Part shown: positions 7,245-13,634 of the stretch, piece by piece
How positions within the stretch are numbered: position 1 is the stretch's first letter
Layout: every line of letters begins with the position of its first letter
Assembly: GCA_031272575.1 (NCBI GenBank)
Contig: JAISTO010000147.1
Span: forward strand, 1 to 15,874
Reading direction: 5' to 3'
DNA length: 15,874 nt
From: Treponema sp.
GTDB lineage: Bacteria > Spirochaetota > Spirochaetia > Treponematales > Breznakiellaceae
Program-made: the position numbers and the translations under genes
Notes under the pieces: model-generated
The model's database searches: none
What the model was told of the DNA's origin: nothing
Seen by the model: the letters and a program-made list of their open reading frames with translations, nothing else

Positions 7245-9431
7245 GTTCCGGTAGTAATCCCACGCGGAGCGCGGGGCCCAGGCCGGATACCCTTTGTCAT
7301 AGACGAAGAGCGCCGTGCCCGCGTCCGCTGTCGAGTCACGCTCGAAGACGCTGCTGTGGCCGGGGTTGGTGTCCGTGGTCGTACCCACCGTAATCGCGCC
7401 GTTGCAGACCTGGCCCTCGAACTCGGACGCGTTTCCTTTCCCTGCCGGCACATTCCTGGTGCCGTAGATGATGCCGCCGGTTTTCTGGAACTCGCCGTGA
7501 GTGTAGACCGCGCCCGCGCTTGCAAGGACGTCGGCGCCATACACGTAGTTGCCGAATATTTCGCCGCCCGTCATATAGAAGCACGACTGGTTGACATACG
7601 AATTGGCGCGCACCGAGAACGCCGCGCCTTTGGGATACGCCGAGGTCCCGATACGCAGTTTATTGTTGGAAATCTCGCCGCCGTGCATAACGAAGATGCC
7701 CTGCTGATAGAGGGCCACGCCGCCCGAACCGCCCCAGTTGTCAGCGGTTTCAGTCGCGGAGTTGTCCACCCAGTTTTCGGTGATCTTGCCGCTGTTCAGG
7801 ATGACGATGGCCCCGTTGGTACCGCCGCCCATGCGGACTCCGCCCGCCATTTCCTTGGTCTGCTTACTCACGTTGCCTTTTATCACGCCCCCGTCGATGA
7901 TCAGGCGGCCGCCGTCGTTCACCTGCACCAGATTGTTGTCATTGTCCGCGCCGCCATGATCAAAAATGACGTGTTCGTCAACAATCACCGTGAGGCCGTT
8001 CCGCGTCACAATAGCGCAGCCGTTCCCTGTCACAGTGATGGTGAAGTCGCTCGTGTTTCCCGTCGGGGTAGTAATGACAAGCGTCGCGCCGCCGTTGGTA
8101 TATATGCTGCCGGGAACCTGCGTACTGTTAAAGATACTTCCCGCGCTATAGGTTTGATTTTGTCCAATAACGATGGTGTAGGTGTGGTTCGCTGTAGGAT
8201 ACTGCCCCCCTGCTGAGAGGTACGCAAGGGCAGAGGAGTACACCGTGGCGCCGCTGAAACTGCCGGTCGACACACCGTCAATGTAGAAGCCGGCGGCGCT
8301 TTCGCAAGGAGCCTTCGCGCGCTTCACGGGGTTGTTCAGAATGATGCCGTCCACCTGCGGCAGGGCGTTCTGCGCCGCGTCTTTTGCCGCGCCCGCCTCC
8401 GTACTGATAAGGCGCAAAATTTCTCCATAACCCGCCGGCGCCTCCATAACGAAATCCCAGGTGTCGGAAAGGCCGTCCGGCGCGTTGTTGATCGGAGTCG
8501 CGCCGCTAATCGCGCGCTGGGGTGTTTTGGCCGTGTCATTATTCGTCGTGGGGGGAGTTCCCACCGGAAGGGTGGTCACCGTCACCTTAAAGAGGGAGGG
8601 GCTCACCGATACCGGTTCGCTGAAGACCACGCGGATTTTCGCAAGCGCGGCGCTGTCTATGTGGACACTCTCGAGCCGCGGGGGAATCTGCTCGACCGCC
8701 GCGAGCGAAAGTTTTTTTCCGTACACGATAAGCGCTTGATCGAGTTCCGGGTCTTCCTCTTGATAGACAAAGCCGATAAAGGTGTCCCCTTCGCCGAGCG
8801 CGTGGAGTGTGCCGTCTTCGTCGACCGTCGCCACTTCAGGATTGCTCGAAAACCATGCCATCGTGCCGTTATATTCCGGCGCGGCGGTGGAAAGCGCCGC
8901 GCTCGAATGCCCGGCGGCGCCCGCGGCGATGCCGTCGTCACTCAGCACGATCTCGTCCCCGATGTTGAGCGTCTGGTAGGTGGACAGGGACAGCGCAATC
9001 TTGCGCGCCGCCCGTTCGTTGCCCACAAGCAGCGCCGCCTCGAGCGGTTCAGAGCCCGGGTCGAACGGCGGAAAGGTCACCGTAAAGGACGCGGACTCGC
9101 CCGCTCCTATGGAGGGCAGGCTCCCGGCGGACACTTCGAAGGCCCACGCGTTTTCGCTTTCCAGCGCGATGAAGAGGTCCTCGGTCGCCTCGCTTCCCGT
9201 GTTCCTGACGGTGACCACAAGCGGGCACGGCGGAATGTAATCGCCGCCCCCGGGCGCGCGCGCGCCGAACGCCTGGACGCCGCTCTGCGCGCCGGAATCG
9301 AGCCGGATGTCGTAGAGGTAGTGCTTCTCAGGCGATTTGATTTCCTGCAGGCAGCCTGCCAACACGACGCCCAGCGCCGCCGCGGCCAGAACCGCCGCGC
9401 GGCCCTTTCTACACGACTTGTTTGGTATCAT
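7242..9431 (-). CDS. Surface lipoprotein with Ig-like domains and beta-helix
   Basis: This 729-aa predicted lipoprotein has a hydrophobic segment ending in lipobox LAGC (Cys27). In order: a CARDB-like beta-sandwich (about 68-150, VVTVRNTGSEA); a bacterial Ig-like Big2-type domain (about 155-240, MAWFSSNPEVATVDEDGTL); an SbsA/Big5-type Ig domain (about 250-362, PPRLESVHIDSAALAKIRVV ending DAAQNALP); and a C-terminal right-handed beta-helix (about 400-700) with repeats such as GGVIKGN, SGKITENW, GGEISNNK and GGEIFGNYV. The layout fits a surface adhesin or glycan-binding protein; no catalytic site is apparent. ATG 9431 has AAGGAGG 5 nt upstream. An open frame runs further through map, but that is an antisense-of-frame artefact of GC-rich DNA. 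It is the first gene of the three-gene cassette. Confidence 0.8.
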   Translation of the reverse strand: MIPNKSCRKGRAAVLAAAALGVVLAGCLQEIKSPEKHYLYDIRLDSGAQSGVQAFGARAPGGGDYIPPCPLVVTVRNTGSEATEDLFIALESENAWAFEVSAGSLPSIGAGESASFTVTFPPFDPGSEPLEAALLVGNERAARKIALSLSTYQTLNIGDEIVLSDDGIAAGAAGHSSAALSTAAPEYNGTMAWFSSNPEVATVDEDGTLHALGEGDTFIGFVYQEEDPELDQALIVYGKKLSLAAVEQIPPRLESVHIDSAALAKIRVVFSEPVSVSPSLFKVTVTTLPVGTPPTTNNDTAKTPQRAISGATPINNAPDGLSDTWDFVMEAPAGYGEILRLISTEAGAAKDAAQNALPQVDGIILNNPVKRAKAPCESAAGFYIDGVSTGSFSGATVYSSALAYLSAGGQYPTANHTYTIVIGQNQTYSAGSIFNSTQVPGSIYTNGGATLVITTPTGNTSDFTITVTGNGCAIVTRNGLTVIVDEHVIFDHGGADNDNNLVQVNDGGRLIIDGGVIKGNVSKQTKEMAGGVRMGGGTNGAIVILNSGKITENWVDNSATETADNWGGSGGVALYQQGIFVMHGGEISNNKLRIGTSAYPKGAAFSVRANSYVNQSCFYMTGGEIFGNYVYGADVLASAGAVYTHGEFQKTGGIIYGTRNVPAGKGNASEFEGQVCNGAITVGTTTDTNPGHSSVFERDSTADAGTALFVYDKGYPAWAPRSAWDYYRN

Positions 9432-9529
9432 ACAAGCCTCCTTGTTATAATATACACGAGTTTTCGGCGCCTGGAATGCCTTTTTTTCGGAAAAATGTAT
9501 ACTTTTTTTGAAACCCGCCCGCTCGCCCC
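9432..9529 (-). promoter_or_regulatory. AT-rich gap upstream of the surface cassette, possible promoter
   Basis: This 98-bp gap between map and the cassette contains TATATT (9454-9449), a good -10 match, on the minus strand. The best -35 at 17 nt spacing, ATTCCA (9477-9472), is poor, and transcription from this -10 would start almost on the SD. A near-palindrome, AAAAATGTATACTTTTT (9491-9507), could be an operator or a weak stem. A separate promoter here is plausible, but read-through from map is not excluded. Confidence 0.3.
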
Positions 9530-10291
9530 TCAGGGCACCCGCTCGGTGAGCAGTTCCGCGTGATCGTGGAAGATCGCCACCGTATGCTCCCAATGCGCGG
9601 ACAGTTTCCCATCCGCGGTGACCACCGTCCAGCCATCCTCGAGCAGTTCGACCTCGCTCGTGCCCATGTTGATCATCGGCTCGATAGCCAGGACCATGCC
9701 GGCCTGCATGCGGGGGTTCGCGCCCCGCGCCACGTTGCTCACGATGGGGTCTTCGTGAATCGCGAAGCCCACGCCATGCCCCCCGTAGTGCTCGACGATG
9801 CCGTAGCCGCGGGGCCGCGCTATGCCCTCGACCGCCCGCGCTATCTGCAGGAGGCGATCCCCGGGCTTCACCGCGGCGATGGCCGCGTAGAGGCAGTCCC
9901 GCGTGACCACGTTCAATTTGTGCGCGGCCGCGCTTACCCGCCCCGCCTCGACCGTGAGGGCCTGGTCGCTGATAAAGCCGCCCAGGTTGATGCCGCTGTC
10001 GACCCCCACCAAATCCCCCTCTTTTATGACGCGCCGCCTGGGGACGCCATGAATCACCTGCTCGTTGATGGACACGCAGAGCGCGCCCGGGAAGGGGTTC
10101 TCGCGCGGGCCATAGCCCAGAAACGCGGGCTTCCCTCCAATCTTGCGTATCCACTCCCGCGCCCAGTGGTCGAGGTCGAGCACGTTCACTCCCGGCTTTA
10201 CCAGCGGAAGGAGTTCACGCAGCATGGCAGAGAGGGCCTTGCAGGAGGTCCTTATGCCCTCGATCTGCGTTTCATTTTTTAGTCTGATCAT
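9530..10291 (-). CDS. map: Type I methionine aminopeptidase
   Basis: This 253-aa cytoplasmic enzyme removes the initiator methionine from nascent proteins. It has the full family length and all expected residues: His81 (INEQVIHGVP), metal ligands Asp98 (GVDSG) and Asp109 (ISDQALTV), His172 (HYGGHGVG), His179, Glu204 (LAIEPM) and Glu235 (WEHTV). The N-terminus MIRLKNETQIEGIR is typical. ATG 10291 lies 18 nt after the potC stop with a GGGAG motif about 11 nt upstream, so it is probably the last gene of the potABC transcript. It lacks the N-terminal zinc-finger extension seen in some type Ib enzymes. Its position behind a transporter is unrelated in function. Confidence 0.95.
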   Translation of the reverse strand: MIRLKNETQIEGIRTSCKALSAMLRELLPLVKPGVNVLDLDHWAREWIRKIGGKPAFLGYGPRENPFPGALCVSINEQVIHGVPRRRVIKEGDLVGVDSGINLGGFISDQALTVEAGRVSAAAHKLNVVTRDCLYAAIAAVKPGDRLLQIARAVEGIARPRGYGIVEHYGGHGVGFAIHEDPIVSNVARGANPRMQAGMVLAIEPMINMGTSEVELLEDGWTVVTADGKLSAHWEHTVAIFHDHAELLTERVP

Positions 10292-10309
10292 GGCGTGTTG
10301 CTCCCTTCC

Positions 10310-11182
10310 CTATTTTGCCGCAATGTATTTCAAAAAGTTCCGCAGCAGGTAACTGAGCGCTACGGTGCCCGCGATCATCACCACGGAGAGCGCGCTGATC
10401 ACCGGCGTCACCCCGCCCTTGCGGGTAATGGCGGAGTAGATGAATATGGGCAGCGTTGAAGAGCCGGGCCCCGCGACGAAGAAGGTGATCACGAAGTCCT
10501 CGAGTGAAAGCGTCACCGCGGTGAGGAGGCCGGAGACTATGCCCGGCATACAGATGGGTACCGTGACGCGGAAGAGGGTCTGCGCCTCGGTCGCCCCGAG
10601 GTCGTGGGCCGCCTCGATGATCGAGAAGTCGAACTCGTCGAGCCGTGCCATCACCATTAAAAAGACGAAGGGCAGGTTGAAGGAGGTGTGCGCGATGAAG
10701 ACGGTGAAGAGCCCGAGCGGCACCTTGAGCCCCGCGAAAAAGATCGAAAGCGATACGCCGATGATGATCTCCGGCAGGATCATGGGGAGGAACGAGATCG
10801 TCTGCACATAGCCGCGCAGTTTGAAGCGGTACCAGTTGACCCCCACCGCGCCGAGGGTGCCGAGCACCGTCGCGGTGGCCGCGGACGAAAGCGCGATGAA
10901 GATGCTGTTCCAGAAACTGCGCCACAGTTCCCGCTCGCCGAAGAGCCGCGCGTACCATTTCAGACTGAAGCCGGTCCAGCGCATGCTCGTGGACTCGTTG
11001 AACGAGTAGAGGACGAGTATCAGCAGGGGCAGAAAGAGAAAGAGCATGGTGACCGCAAAGACCAACTGCGAAAACGAGAAGCGCTTTTTGAGCGCGCGCT
11101 TCGCGTGCCGCGAGGCCTCGCCGGCCTGGGGGGGGGGGCGTAACTGCGTTATGACGCTGCGCACCACTTGCCGGAAGTTCAT
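10310..11182 (-). CDS. potC: Spermidine/putrescine ABC permease PotC, with C11 tract in its 5' coding region
   Basis: This 290-aa inner-membrane permease has about six hydrophobic segments and the cytoplasmic EAA loop EAAHDLGATEAQTLFRVTVP, by which it docks on PotA. TLSLEDFVITFFVAGPGSSTLP near the C-terminal part is typical of PotC-type permeases. The start ATG 11182 overlaps the potB stop as ATGA. The first 35 residues are longer and more polar than usual for PotC. They contain codons 15-19 (Arg-Pro-Pro-Pro-Gln), encoded by a run of 11 C. Loss of one C would bring a stop after roughly 55 codons; gain of one leads into a long nonsense frame. Internal starts after the tract could rescue a nearly complete permease. 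With PotA and PotB it forms the polyamine importer. Confidence 0.9.
   Translation of the reverse strand: MNFRQVVRSVITQLRPPPQAGEASRHAKRALKKRFSFSQLVFAVTMLFLFLPLLILVLYSFNESTSMRWTGFSLKWYARLFGERELWRSFWNSIFIALSSAATATVLGTLGAVGVNWYRFKLRGYVQTISFLPMILPEIIIGVSLSIFFAGLKVPLGLFTVFIAHTSFNLPFVFLMVMARLDEFDFSIIEAAHDLGATEAQTLFRVTVPICMPGIVSGLLTAVTLSLEDFVITFFVAGPGSSTLPIFIYSAITRKGGVTPVISALSVVMIAGTVALSYLLRNFLKYIAAK
11128..11138. repeat. G11/C11 homopolymer inside potC
   Basis: There are eleven G on the plus strand (C on the coding strand) covering codons 15-19 of potC, just before the conserved membrane domain. This is the longest homopolymer I found in the window and is long enough for slipped-strand mispairing. 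Confidence 0.95.
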
Positions 11183-12048
11183 ACCCGCCCCCCCCCATTT
11201 TTCGTCTGGGTCTGCACCGCCGCGTCCCGCCGCTGCATCTGCATCATCACCAGCACCCCCACGGTGGTTACCACCGTGAGCACCATCGAGATCGCGGACG
11301 CGAGGGGCCAGTTGCGGCTCTTCGTGATCTGATCGGCGATGATGTTGCCGAGCATATACGAGTCCTTGCCCCCCACCAGTTGCGGCACCGCATACGCGCC
11401 GAAGATGGGAATAAAGGTGAAGAGCACCGCGGTGAGCATACCGCTCTTGATGTTGGGCAGCAGCACCCGCGCGATGGCCGTCATCTTGTTCGCGCCGAGG
11501 TCCCGCGCGGCCTCGAGGAGCGAAAAGTCAAATTTGTCTATTGTGGAAAAAAGCGGCAGTATCGCGTAGGGCAGGTACATATACACGAGCACGAGGGTGA
11601 CCGCCCGCTGGTTGTACATCAGCGAGAGGTAGTGGTCGATAAAGTGAAAGCGCATGAGGAACTCGTTGATGAAGCCGTTGTTCCCCAGGATGTTCATCCA
11701 CGCGAACACGCGGATAAGGAAGTTCGTCCAAAACGGGATGATGATGAGGAGCAGGAGGACATTCTGCCGCCTGCTCCGCGCCATGTAGTAGCCGCAGGGG
11801 AGCGCGATGATGATGGTGATGAGCGTCGCGGCGATAGAGGTGACGATGGTCCGCCCCGTGATCGCGAGAAAACTGGGGTTCCCAAGCGCGCGGTACGCGC
11901 CCAGCGAAAACGAGTACTCGACGCCGCCGTAGAGGCCCTTCTTCAAAAAACTGTACAGCACGATGATGAGGATAGGCGCGAGAAAGAAGAGGGTGAACCA
12001 CAGGGCCATGGGGAACGAGTAGAGCGGGCCGAGGGACTTTTGCTTCAT
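11179..12048 (-). CDS. potB: Spermidine/putrescine ABC permease PotB
   Basis: This 289-aa inner-membrane permease starts MKQKSLGPLY, followed by the first hydrophobic segment (FPMALWFTLFFLAPILIIVL), and has about six membrane spans. The EAA loop EAARDLGANKMTAIARVLLP is present, followed by the PotB-type FTFIPIFGAYAVPQLVGG. ATG 12048 overlaps the potA stop (ATGA) and is preferred over further upstream in-frame codons that would lie inside potA. The C-terminus ends NGGGRV, where the three Gly codons are a run of 9 G immediately before the potC start. One extra G in that run would remove the stop and fuse PotB in frame to PotC. It pairs with PotC to form the transmembrane channel. Confidence 0.92.
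   Translation of the reverse strand: MKQKSLGPLYSFPMALWFTLFFLAPILIIVLYSFLKKGLYGGVEYSFSLGAYRALGNPSFLAITGRTIVTSIAATLITIIIALPCGYYMARSRRQNVLLLLIIIPFWTNFLIRVFAWMNILGNNGFINEFLMRFHFIDHYLSLMYNQRAVTLVLVYMYLPYAILPLFSTIDKFDFSLLEAARDLGANKMTAIARVLLPNIKSGMLTAVLFTFIPIFGAYAVPQLVGGKDSYMLGNIIADQITKSRNWPLASAISMVLTVVTTVGVLVMMQMQRRDAAVQTQTKNGGGRV
11188..11196. repeat. C9/G9 homopolymer at the potB-potC junction
   Basis: On the minus strand nine G encode Gly285-287 of PotB and end 5 nt before the potC ATG (the intervening bases are CGGGT). The run is the only purine-rich stretch where a potC Shine-Dalgarno could be, so it serves as coding sequence and probable ribosome-binding site together. Confidence 0.93.
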
Positions 12049-13208
12049 GCCGCGGCCTCCTCTTTGAGGCCCACGATATAGCCGTCGTTGGCGCTCCACG
12101 AAAGGTAGACCTCGTCCTTCCACACGATATCCGGCCCCTCGTCCGAGTACTGCGCGTGCTGCTTTACGACCCGCAGGAGCACGTTGTTGCGGCTCTTCAC
12201 GTAGAACTTCGACTGGAAGCCGGAGTAGATCGGCTCGTCCACCACCCCCTGGAAGAGGTTGATGTCCTCCCGCTTGGTGGCCGGCTTCTCTTTGGTAATG
12301 ACGATCTTTTCCGGCCGTATCGTGAAACTCACATTCTGACCGGCGGTAAATTCATCGACCGTCGTTACTTTTATTCTGCCGAGCCCCGCGATGTTGAGTA
12401 CCGCCATGTACTCGGTAACCCCCGCCGCCATGCCGGGGAGCCCGGGCTGGTCGAGTTTCGTGATCTCCTCGACGATGCCGTCGAAGAGGTTCGTCTCGCC
12501 GATGAAGCGGGCGACGAAATCGGTGGCCGGGCTCTCGTAGATCTCGTGCGGGGTGCCGACCTGGAGCACGTTGCCCTGGTTCATCACCGCGATGCGGTCC
12601 GACACGGAGAGCGCCTCCTGCTGGTCATGCGTAACGTAAATGAAGGTGATGCCGATCTTGTCGTGGATCTGATCCAGTTCGATAAGCATGTGCTGGCGAA
12701 GTTTCGCGTCGAGCGCGGAGAGGGGCTCGTCCAGAAGGAGCACGCGGGGCTCGTTGATTAAGGCCCGCGCTATGGCGACCCGCTGCTTTTGCCCGCCCGA
12801 AAGTTGCGCGGGTTTCTTGTGCGCATGGCCTTCCAGTTGCACGAGGCGGAGGTAGTCCGCCGCCTTCGCCTCGACCTCTTTGCGGGGGCGCCGTTTTAAG
12901 CGGAGTGAAAACGCCACGTTCTCGAACACCGTGAGGTGCGGGAAGAGCGCATAGTTTTGAAAGACCGTGTTTGCCTGCCGTCTGTTCGGCGGCAGGGGGA
13001 GTACGTCGCTTGAGTCAATCATCACAGCGCCCGCGTCGGGCGTTTCGAACCCCGCGATGATCCGGAGCAGGGTGGTTTTACCGCACCCCGAAGGCCCCAG
13101 CAGCGAGAAAAACTCGCCGCCCTGTATGGCCAGGTTTATGTCGATTAAAGCCCTGAAATCACCGAAGGATTTCGACACCCCTTCGATGAGCACATCGCTC
13201 CCTTTCAA
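12045..13208 (-). CDS. potA: Polyamine ABC transporter ATPase PotA
   Basis: This 387-aa cytoplasmic ATPase energises spermidine/putrescine uptake. The nucleotide-binding domain has Walker A GPSGCGKTT (38-46), Q-loop Gln84, signature LSGGQ (136-140), Walker B LLLDEP (Asp160, Glu161) and switch His194. After about residue 240 comes a C-terminal TOBE-type regulatory domain (SFTIRPEKI; KFYVKSRNNVLLRVV), as in PotA. The start is TTG at 13208, with GGAAGG 6 nt upstream. A GTG five codons downstream, preceded by GGGAG, is an alternative. It is the first gene of potABC-map, and its TGA overlaps the potB ATG. The closely related FbpC/CysA-type ATPases are an alternative, but gene order and permease types favour polyamine. 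Confidence 0.92.
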   Translation of the reverse strand: MKGSDVLIEGVSKSFGDFRALIDINLAIQGGEFFSLLGPSGCGKTTLLRIIAGFETPDAGAVMIDSSDVLPLPPNRRQANTVFQNYALFPHLTVFENVAFSLRLKRRPRKEVEAKAADYLRLVQLEGHAHKKPAQLSGGQKQRVAIARALINEPRVLLLDEPLSALDAKLRQHMLIELDQIHDKIGITFIYVTHDQQEALSVSDRIAVMNQGNVLQVGTPHEIYESPATDFVARFIGETNLFDGIVEEITKLDQPGLPGMAAGVTEYMAVLNIAGLGRIKVTTVDEFTAGQNVSFTIRPEKIVITKEKPATKREDINLFQGVVDEPIYSGFQSKFYVKSRNNVLLRVVKQHAQYSDEGPDIVWKDEVYLSWSANDGYIVGLKEEAAA

Positions 13209-13258
13209 GTTTTTCCTTCCAGCCTCCTTGGGAAAAATGATGGTGTACTTGCATCCCG

Positions 13259-13291
13259 TTTATAGTGCCGCATGGCGCGTTCTTTTGTCAA
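13259..13291 (-). promoter_or_regulatory. Candidate potABC promoter
   Basis: On the minus strand a perfect -35 TTGACA (13291-13286) is followed by GCACTATAAA. CACTAT (13267-13262) gives an 18-bp spacer but a weak -10. TATAAA (13264-13259) matches the -10 better but leaves a 21-bp spacer. A homopolymer of nine C directly abuts the -35 on its upstream side. Confidence 0.45.
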
Positions 13292-13300
13292 GGGGGGGGG
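13292..13300. repeat. G9/C9 homopolymer abutting the potA -35 box
   Basis: Nine G on the plus strand (nine C on the transcribed direction) lie immediately upstream of TTGACA. A length change here would alter the promoter's upstream contact region rather than its -35/-10 spacing. Confidence 0.92.
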
Positions 13301-13440
13301 ATAGGGAATGTTAGGGAGTGGGGAGTGGGCGCGGAGCGCTTGACGCGTAAGTTGCGTGGACTACCGGATGGTTTCACGGTAGTACGCGCAACCTACTTGC
13401 AACGCGCACCCTACTCCCTACTTCCTACTCCCTACTCCCC
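13292..13440. repeat. Imperfect palindrome of about 150 bp with G9 end and G-quadruplex motif
   Basis: The left arm (13292-13366) and the reverse complement of the right arm (13377-13440) align over most of their length. The innermost 15-bp stem TTGCGTGGACTACCG (13352-13366) pairs with CGGTAGTACGCGCAA (13377-13391) with one mismatch and one G-T pair around a 10-nt loop. The outer arms are G-rich on the plus strand (GGGAGTGGGGAGTGGG at 13314-13329) and C-rich on the right (CCTACTCCCTACTCCCC at 13424-13440). G runs at 13304-13306, 13314-13316, 13320-13323 and 13327-13329 meet the simple quadruplex pattern. The G9 tract 13292-13300 forms its outer end. It may be a non-autonomous mobile or REP-like element. 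Confidence 0.6.
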
Positions 13441-13475
13441 AAATGCCGTCTTGCGCAGCGAGATGCGGGTCACTA
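13437..13475 (-). repeat. Intergenic repeat of about 40 bp, copy A
   Basis: CCCCAAATGCCGTCTTGCGC (13437-13456, plus-strand reading) matches copy B at 15683-15702 in 18 of 20 positions. The similarity continues with small gaps to CACTA (13471-13475). Both copies lie in the same orientation downstream of minus-strand genes. Copy A abuts the palindrome. Confidence 0.6.
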
Positions 13476-13634
13476 TGAGTTGTTCAGAGCGCCTCGTGCA
13501 TTAGCCGTTGTGTCAGCCTACCAATCATTTTTCCCGTCCGTCCCCTGCCCATGAAGAGCATTTTTCCGGCATGACGGATGAAAAGCCCGGCAGACCTGTC
13601 TATGCGTTTATCCCGGCGGCAGCCGCAGCCGCGC
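13476..13634. other. Intergenic stretch downstream of rnhB without recognised features
   Basis: Together with the palindrome and repeat copy A this completes the gap of about 425 bp between rnhB and potA. I see no convincing open frame, tRNA or strong terminator here. Short frames on either strand have no ribosome-binding site and no coding character. Confidence 0.5.

Noticed and set aside
7170..8216. 348-codon plus-strand open frame
   Set aside because: Antisense to the lipoprotein genes, no coding signature and no start signal.
9491..9507. Near-palindrome AAAAATGTATACTTTTT as a regulator site or map terminator
   Set aside because: AT-only stem with a central mismatch, too weak to name; kept only as a note in the gap entry.
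9432..10154. Upstream in-frame extension of the 729-aa lipoprotein through map
   Set aside because: It reads map in a wrong frame, while a signal peptide with lipobox and a perfect SD mark the start at 9431.
10272..11198. 308-codon minus-strand frame overlapping potC
   Set aside because: Arg/His-rich shadow of potC without membrane segments or SD. It matters only as the frame entered after a +1 slip in the C11 tract.
13311..13440. Integron attC site
   Set aside because: Hairpin form is similar, but I could not find the paired core sites with GTT and AAC at the expected ends, and there is no cassette gene or integrase nearby.
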